This document shows positions 8,590 to 13,276 of a stretch of DNA of 13,276 nucleotides, one piece after another. The notes below the pieces were generated by a model. That model was given only the letters and a program-made list of their open reading frames with translations. It did not search any database and had not been told where the DNA came from. Both the position numbers and the translations under genes were made by a program. The stretch comes from Rodentolepis nana (taxonomy: Eukaryota; Platyhelminthes; Cestoda; Cyclophyllidea; Hymenolepididae): NCBI GenBank assembly GCA_900617975.1, contig UZAE01013344.1, positions 10,193 through 23,468 on the forward strand, given 5' to 3'. The stretch's first letter is position 1, and each line of letters opens with the position of its first letter.

Positions 8590-10977
8590 GTAAGACATTC
8601 AAGACCAATATTTTGCTCTTTACCTCAATCTTGCATTCACGTTTTAAAATTTCCATTTTATGTTTATTTCCTTACTTTCTTTGTACTTCAAAGCGTATCA
8701 AATTAATATCCTTGTTTGTATCGGGGTAAAATATCTTCCATATCAGTCTCACTTTTTGGTTACACATCTATCGAGTTATTAATTGATAAGAATCTATGCT
8801 TCTCTCAATGATTATTTACTATAGTTTACTGAGCCACGATAGGCCTCAGTCGTCAGTTTGAAGGCTTTTGCCAATTTGTCGGATTGCTATAAACATTTTT
8901 GGCATTTCTAAATCGTTTCCACAAACCAATCTTCTGTCTTGGGGAACAGGAGCGTTCTAAATTTAGACCATTGCCATCAGACTTTCACTTCAGGAGATTA
9001 CTATCGACTGCCTCATATTCTAGGTAGAGAAACGAAACGGTGATGAGGGTTTGGGGAGAAAAGAACCTCGAAAAGGACACAGCGGATCATGGTCAGATGG
9101 TCTCATTTCTTACCACGCATATATGGTCGGTTAAATGGCTGATAACATTTACGACGTTGTAGGGGAATTTTATCGACACCCCAGGGATGTGGGAAGGAGG
9201 GTTTGATTTACCCGCCATAAGACACACGTCACTGTGGCTTTCGTACTGCGCCGCCATGTGGCATAAGTCATAAAGACCCAAAATGGCGACTGGGACACTG
9301 AAATCAACAGCCAGGCTCGCTTTAAATTGATACTTTATGCAACTCCAGTCAACCAATCAATTCACGAATACGCGTACATACGCAAACTCACTTCGCACCT
9401 ATTAGCTACTTGTATACTTACGGCAATGTCAGTTTAGTTTGCGGATATAAACTCTTTTTTCTCAACGTTAAACCTACTTGATCAAGACCATTGAGTAGAC
9501 AAATTTAGTAGGTATTAACTGCCTAATTGGTTAAAAGATGGTATATAGCATGGCTCAACTAAAAAGGAAGAAGTTTGATGGGTGGATTTTGGGAGAAAAA
9601 AAACAACTCGGCTTTAATTTAAGGAGTGAAAATGTCTTTTCTTCTATGGGCGAAGGTAAGGTCCTACCGTTTGATTCCTTTGCAGATTATGGAATAAGTT
9701 CTGATGAAAAAGGATGTCGGTAGTAAGGGTTTGAATTACAACGTGGTTGGCTGTTGTCAGTATAACGTAGTTAAGCGTGAGAATCTGTATAAGTATTTTC
9801 AAATTGTCAGACCGGTTTCGGTTAGGTTTCAAGGAAAGATAAACATGCTTACTTCAAATTGAAAGCTTCTTATAAAATCAGTTCAACAAATAGTAAACAA
9901 TTGGGTCTTTCCGATCTTGGTAATTACGTTGAATGAGATTGCGTATAAGCCCTTAATTTTGTGATATCCAAGGTTTTTAATTAATAGATAATCTTATTAT
10001 CGTTGTAGCTGTTTGCTCAGCACATTCGACGAAACGTTTTGCGAATTCACAATGAAGCATCTAATTCTGTATTAAGTCAACAACTCGGTATTGTTTGGAG
10101 GTCTGTTCCGCGAAGTGTCAAGAATCGTTATGACGAGGAGGCTGCAAAGTTAGTTAAAATCCACCAACTCGAGTTCCCTCACTACAAATACCAACCCAAG
10201 AAACGTGGAGTGATACTAGATACCGTGGCTAATGGAAATAGTTCATCGGTTACAACTGCAAACAGCACTGAATCGAGTCCAACTACAGTTCAACAAGTTT
10301 CTGTCTCCCGAGGTTATTCACCCGAACCCTGGCGTATTCAAGATTCCGCTTACTCTTCCAGGAAAAACAGTTGTACCTCCTCAACGGAATTTCCTTCAAC
10401 CCCAGTGAAACAGCAACAGCCGCATCAATCTGCAATTCAGCCCTTAAGGAAGATAATTCTTGATGAACATCAGCGGCCACTTGTTCGTCAACGCTACGCG
10501 TCGGCTACAAGTCAACGACCGGTGAATGTCATAATTAGACAACCCCGACCAACATCCTGTCTCCTGAATCCTGCGACACGAATCTTGAAACGAGAGCATG
10601 AACCCTTTGGAGAGCAGTATCAAACACTATTTTCGAGCATTAACGCCTCTACAATTCCCAAACGAAGATCTACATTCCTGGAGAATGAACATGGTGCGTT
10701 CTCCCTCCCTGAGCTATTCAATTCTCAAACCCTCCTTGGTAGTGGAAATCGGGGTGTAGATGACGATGAAGAATTCTCGTATTTTGAGTCAACGACAGAA
10801 TCTGAGTCCATACTTTCTGAAGAGAACATGCTTTTTGATGATACCTCTTCAATGATGGATTTGGCCGATTTTCTTCCCGGTGCTGAAGAGTTGATTCTTG
10901 GAGTGGAACCTTTCGCTTCAGGAACCTTATCTCCGGATCTTGAGATGCTTGACAAGAACGAACTCCTGAAACTGTAG
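8371..10977 (+). CDS. Sox-like / MATA-type HMG-box transcription factor, two coding exons (join 8371..8589, 10009..10977)
   Basis: Joining the two exons gives a 395-residue protein with one HMG box at about residues 64-139. The box begins VPRPLNSFM in exon 1 and continues LFAQHIRRNVL in exon 2, with no gap against the Sox layout. It keeps the Asn and the Phe-Met wedge that in Sox proteins contact and bend the DNA minor groove, the Trp in QLGIVW, and a basic YQPKKR end. KKRRRK (57-62) just before the box is a likely nuclear localisation signal. The usual Sox signature RPMNAFMVW is changed to RPLNSFMLF, and the end EFPHYKYQP recalls Sox30/SoxH and the fungal-type MATA_HMG group, so the subfamily is open. 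The C-terminus is acidic and probably activates transcription. The protein should be a nuclear sequence-specific DNA-binding regulator. The start is the first ATG after the TATA box, with G at -3. Splicing is inferred from consensus sites and restoration of the domain, not from RNA. Confidence 0.85.
8590..10008 (+). other. Intron 1 of the HMG-box gene, phase 0, 1419 bp
   Basis: The intron is bounded by GTAAGA at 8590 and GTTGTAG ending at 10008. It splits the HMG box directly after the Phe-Met wedge. Most of it is AT-rich, but about 9000-9390 is distinctly richer in GC and carries promoter-like motifs. Short open frames inside it (for example 9093-9356 on the - strand and 9538-9723 on the + strand) show no recognisable domain, and I do not treat them as genes. 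Confidence 0.75.
9245..9451. promoter_or_regulatory. Candidate intronic regulatory block / alternative promoter
   Basis: In a GC-richer part of the intron there are CGCCGCCAT (9249-9257) and AAAATGGCGAC (9280-9290). These are oppositely oriented and resemble the YY1 core. They are followed by CCAAT (9353-9357), TACGCGTACA (9369-9378) and TATAAA (9446-9451). The 10-mer also occurs next to the gene's main promoter. The ordering suggests an enhancer or a second promoter, but motif matches alone are weak evidence. Confidence 0.25.
10009..10977 (+). other. Coding exon 2 of the HMG-box gene (rest of HMG box, linker, acidic tail)
   Basis: The acceptor is ATCGTTGTAG at 9999-10008, and reading resumes in phase 0 with LFAQHIRR, the exact continuation of the HMG box. 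The box ends at about residue 139. Residues 140-315 form a low-complexity linker rich in Ser, Thr, Gln and Pro, for example VKQQQPHQ, with no recognised domain. Residues 319-395 are strongly acidic. The stop is TAG at 10975-10977 after NELLKL. The whole 3' half of the protein is a single uninterrupted exon. An upstream TTG at 10039 lies in the same open frame but falls inside the HMG box, so it is not a plausible start. Confidence 0.85.
10759..10959 (+). other. Acidic C-terminal region, likely transactivation domain
   Basis: Residues about 324-390 of the predicted HMG-box protein are rich in Asp, Glu and Ser with interspersed Phe, Leu and Met. Examples are DDDEEFSYFES, NMLFDD and MMDLADFLPGAEEL. 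Alternating acidic and bulky hydrophobic residues are typical of activation domains that bind coactivators, and Sox proteins commonly carry such a domain C-terminal to the box. The role is inferred from composition only; there is no specific homology. Confidence 0.5.
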
Positions 10978-11530
10978 GCGCGACGATTTGACAGTGAAAA
11001 CTCCTTCTGTTGTCTTTCAGGTTTTGCTGTTTCCCCTGAAACCCGGTCTTCAATCTCCTCAACTTGTTTGCATTTTGGCTATTTTCCATTTTCTTCCCCT
11101 CTCAAGCGATGATCTATTGATAGTTTTTGACGACGACAGGGACTGTGACTGGCTGTTATTGAAATATCAATACCATTGTCGCTCCTCGCATTTGCAGACA
11201 GTCTTTTACTCTTCATATATCTCTAGCTCTCATTTTTAACATATTATGTCTGTCTTTTTTCGCTCTCTCCATCTGTGTTAATTTTAAATTTTTTACTGCC
11301 CAATTTAAATTTGCTTTTTTGAGATGTCTCCTACCTTGTTGAACCTCAAATCTGTTCACTTTAAATTTAAAAAGGCGTATAGGACTGCCCGATTGCCTCA
11401 GTTTGGGAATTTTTCCAAAGGAGTTTATAAAGTCAGGGAACGGGTGTAAGTTTTTCGTACGCAAAAGGAGTCCAATCTCGTGGGTAACCAATGTAGTTAA
11501 AGGAATAAAATCTTTGGGACCTATTCATGA
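10978..11530 (+). other. Putative 3' untranslated region of the HMG-box gene
   Basis: From the stop codon to just past the AATAAA at 11504 the sequence is pyrimidine-rich and non-coding in appearance. CTTTCAGG at about 11014-11021 resembles a splice acceptor. A frame at 10988-11239 is open but opens with low-complexity hydrophobic sequence and has no recognisable domain, so I leave it as UTR. The 3' end is inferred from the poly(A) signal only. Confidence 0.45.
11504..11509 (+). terminator. Poly(A) signal AATAAA for the HMG-box gene
   Basis: This is the first canonical AATAAA I see downstream of the stop at 10977, giving a 3' UTR of about 0.55 kb. A T-rich stretch 16-40 bases downstream, including TTAATTTTAACC, would suit a downstream element. 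The hexamer is common in AT-rich DNA, so use at this site is only probable. Confidence 0.4.
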
Positions 11531-11820
11531 CTGGGAGTTAATTTTAACCGGAAATAGGCTAACAGATGTAAATTGACATCCAGGGTTCAGTTGTGTGCTC
11601 ACTTTTATTAACCCGTCAAGTTTACCTCAAAAACCTAATTACCCCTTTCCGGTGATATTGCGGTAGCATGGGCCTCAAGTTCGGAACTTGCCGGTGAGAG
11701 TTGAAACGAACAAGTGTGGCGGCTGGTTTTGGTATAGATAAGATTCTCAATTTGAGAGCGTTGAATGCTTTCCCTCTTCCCACGATAAATGTGGCAAATT
11801 TGTCTTAGTCGTCCCATTGT
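11531..11820. other. Spacer after the HMG-box gene
   Basis: No gene is supported. The near-palindrome CAAGTTC-G-GAACTTG lies at 11676-11690, and CCGGTGA occurs twice (11649-11655 and 11691-11697). The - strand open frame running through here (11635-12087) continues across the tRNA-like relic and the AT microsatellite, so it is not credible. Confidence 0.5.
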
Positions 11821-11964
11821 GCAGGTGGTGCAGCAGTGGTTAACGTGAACGTTTACAAATTCAGAGGTAACGAGATTGATTCTCGCCAGTGTGTACCCAG
11901 CGATATGAGTGGTTAGCATGATATTTTCTCTACGCAAACTAAGTGAATGATTTAAATTAGCATA

Positions 11965-12001
<37 letters not shown>
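11821..12001 (+). mobile_element. Degenerate tRNA-derived SINE relic ending in an (AT)n tract
   Basis: From about 11825 the sequence reads like a decayed tRNA. GTGCAGCAGTGG leads into TGGTTAACGTG (11837-11847, a good Pol III A box). After the expected spacing comes GAGATTGATTCTC (11872-11884), which resembles a B box (GGGTTCGATTCCC) with several changes and can form a CGAG/CTCG T-arm stem around a 7-base loop. The A-to-B spacing agrees with a tRNA without a long variable arm. The acceptor stem is not intact, so it is not a functional tRNA gene. About 80 bases of unrelated sequence follow, then an (AT)17 tract that may be the former tail. No target-site duplication was found, so the element limits are approximate. 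Confidence 0.45.
11967..12001. repeat. (AT)17 microsatellite
   Basis: There are about 35 bases of uninterrupted AT dinucleotide. It lies downstream of the tRNA-like relic and inside the open frame at 11635-12087 on the - strand, where it produces a meaningless Ile-Tyr run. It is likely to vary in length between individuals and to be error-prone in assembly. Confidence 0.95.
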
Positions 12002-12004
<3 letters not shown>

Positions 12005-12409
12005 CTCTTTTGTATTATATAACATAGGACGCAATGGTCAAGAGTCTCAGGCAAAATGGAATCCTGAGCTTTATTCAAAAAAAGCACTCTTTGAATACAA
12101 ATATTAGTTTTTTTCTAATTGGTGCTGACTTCCCACCTACTTTCTTTTTCATTTTTATACCCAATGGCATTGCTTCTTTCTGACTCAAAGGTGACAAAAT
12201 TTAATCGAAACTAAAGGATACATGCACGATAAACAAGTAATGTCGTTTTTATCTTTGTTTACCTGATTGAGAGTAAAATTGAATGAGTGCTAAAAACAAA
12301 AAAAACTCTCAGGTGGCTTTAGGGAACTCAAGTCACTCACTGTGGACATGGCAAAGGAGATGCTGACTGTACACACACAGGTGACTGGGTAATTTGTTAG
12401 AGGGAGGAG
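12002..12409. other. Spacer, no gene supported
   Basis: AT-rich sequence between the microsatellite and the promoter-like cluster. A short CA-rich piece (TACACACACAG) lies at 12370-12380. The - strand open frame at 12290-12619 spans this and the motif cluster and has no recognisable domain. Confidence 0.5.
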
Positions 12410-12580
12410 TGACTCAGCCAATACACGTGCGCACTGAAATGATGACGCACCGACTGATTTATCAAGCGCTAATTGGCTAATTAGCAAATCAATGAAAGCT
12501 GGAGAAGAAACAGAGGAACTAGTGTAAGTTAGGGAAAGATAGAGGAAATGCCTGAAATCGGCCTTTCTTCTTTTATAAAA
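12410..12580. promoter_or_regulatory. Promoter-like cluster (AP-1, CCAAT, E-box, CRE-like, TATA)
   Basis: Within 40 bases lie TGACTCA (12410-12416), CCAAT (12418-12422), CACGTG (12424-12429) and TGACGCA (12443-12449). TTTTATAAAA follows at 12571-12580 and reads the same on both strands. A homeodomain-type dyad GCTAATT-GGCT-AATTAGC lies at 12468-12485. No coding sequence follows before the SINE at 12792, so any gene served would have its coding part outside the window or in an unseen exon. Confidence 0.3.
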
Positions 12581-12776
12581 GTCAGTTTCTGAAATATTTG
12601 ATATTATAAGGGACAGCAAGAGTGGGCCTTATAATCTGAACGACAAGGTTGCATATTTTGCAATTGGATACTACAAATAGCCTTCACTTTCGGATCTGAA
12701 ATATTCTTTCTTTTCCCTCTTCCTCTATATATAATACTGATTGGTAAATATCTTTGAATGATTGTTTCACTCAATC

Positions 12777-12791
12777 AATAATCGATAATAT
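12777..12791 (+). repeat. Target-site duplication, left copy, of SINE copy 2
   Basis: AATAATCGATAATAT, repeated perfectly at 13115-13129, and immediately before the GGGGTGTG start of the element. Confidence 0.8.
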
Positions 12792-13114
12792 GGGGTGTGG
12801 GATAGACTTACCTCCTCGTGGTGCACCCTGGGCAACGTATAATCATACGGCAAAAAAGTCTATTAACCGGCAGTTGACTTCTCACTTCAAACAACCATCA
12901 CCCCCCACTGTATGTCATATTCGACCTCTTCCACAGTACTCAATCACCTTTTTCTATACCTTTGTCTGGCTCTTTTACATCTGTGAATCACTCTTCTATT
13001 CTCTATCCCGAATTCTTCTCACCTTGATGTTCCTCCTCCCCTCTGTGAAGGACGAAGTCAACTAAAGGGCTAATGATAACTATCAAAACGCCTGCCATTT
13101 GATATAAATAAATA
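12792..13114 (+). mobile_element. SINE-like retroelement, copy 2 (with 15-bp target-site duplication)
   Basis: This is the second copy of the family seen at 5332-5664, in the same orientation, starting at the same GGGGTGTG and ending in ATAAATAAATAA. It is flanked by the perfect direct repeat AATAATCGATAATAT (12777-12791 and 13115-13129). The exact tail boundary is ambiguous by a few bases because the repeat begins with AATAA. The first 91 bases are about 92% identical to copy 1, and the middle differs by substitutions and small indels. The open frame at 12754-13065 crosses the left junction and is not a gene. Confidence 0.85.
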
Positions 13115-13129
13115 AATAATCGATAATAT
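13115..13129 (+). repeat. Target-site duplication, right copy, of SINE copy 2
   Basis: AATAATCGATAATAT following the AAAT tail, identical to 12777-12791. Its first bases could equally belong to the tail. Confidence 0.8.
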
Positions 13130-13276
13130 CGAAAAAGTGGCTTCAATATTTGACATTGTTCTTTTATTTTGTTTACTATAACAAAAACGTATGCTAGAAC
13201 TTGTAAAAATTAATTTTTATAAATAGATCGTTTAGGATAGGTTAGAATTTTGAAATGCATTTAAATAATATTTCAA

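Noticed and set aside
9093..9356. 87-codon - strand frame in the GC-rich part of the intron
   Set aside because: No recognisable domain; such a length is expected by chance in locally GC-richer sequence.
9538..9723. 61-codon frame MVYSMAQLKRKK... inside the intron
   Set aside because: No domain is visible, and using its internal donor to join exon 2 gives the wrong phase and an early stop.
10718..11089. Open frames on the - strand opposite the acidic C-terminus
   Set aside because: They are shadows of the well-supported + strand coding exon.
10988..11239. 83-codon + strand frame after the HMG-box stop
   Set aside because: No ATG-led domain or homology is seen; pyrimidine-rich 3' UTR easily gives such hydrophobic frames.
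11825..11896. Functional tRNA gene
   Set aside because: The A box is good, but the B box is degenerate and no paired acceptor stem or clear anticodon arm can be drawn.
11635..12087. 150-codon open frame on the - strand, the longest outside the real gene
   Set aside because: Its Ile-Tyr repeat comes from the AT microsatellite, and the rest overlaps the tRNA-like relic.
12754..13065. 103-codon open frame on the + strand
   Set aside because: It crosses the left junction of SINE copy 2; most of it is SINE sequence.

Overview
The window looks like a gene-poor, AT-rich stretch of an animal nuclear genome. The reasons are one interpretable gene with a spliced coding sequence, a consensus GT-AG intron, a TATA/CCAAT promoter, a poly(A) signal, short interspersed elements with target-site duplications, and long non-coding spacers. 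Nothing bacterial is visible: no operons, Shine-Dalgarno-led genes or CRISPR arrays. The source may be an invertebrate, possibly a flatworm. That is an impression from the divergent Sox-like protein and the (AAAT)n-tailed elements, and it is not proven by the sequence.

The one gene I can support is on the + strand, at about 8164-11509. A compact promoter (inverted CCAAT box plus TATAAAA, 8164-8179) precedes a 5' leader without any ATG. The first ATG is at 8371. Exon 1 (coding 8371-8589) carries the N-terminus, a basic KKRRRK stretch and the start of an HMG box. A 1419-bp phase-0 intron (8590-10008) cuts the HMG box directly after the Phe-Met pair. Exon 2 (10009-10977) completes the box, then runs through a Ser/Thr/Gln-rich region into an acidic C-terminus. 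The predicted protein is 395 aa, a Sox-family or MATA-like HMG-box transcription factor. A poly(A) signal candidate lies at 11504-11509.

The flanks hold transposon-derived DNA. Two copies of one SINE-like family lie at 5332-5664 and 12792-13114. Both start at the same GGGGTGTG end, have (AAAT)n-type tails and carry their own perfect target-site duplications (13 and 15 bp). A degenerate tRNA-like segment with A- and B-box geometry (about 11825-11890) lies upstream of an (AT)17 microsatellite and looks like a relic of a different, tRNA-derived SINE.

The first 8 kb contain no gene I can support. Points of note there are a pair of CCAAT-box dyads (3702-3785), a small hairpin (4578-4603) and a promoter-like segment ending in an ATG and splice donor (5967-6131) whose phase could join the HMG-box gene. 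Downstream, 12410-12580 also resembles a promoter. I see no obviously new multi-gene system. The most unusual items are the divergent split HMG box and the two-copy SINE family.
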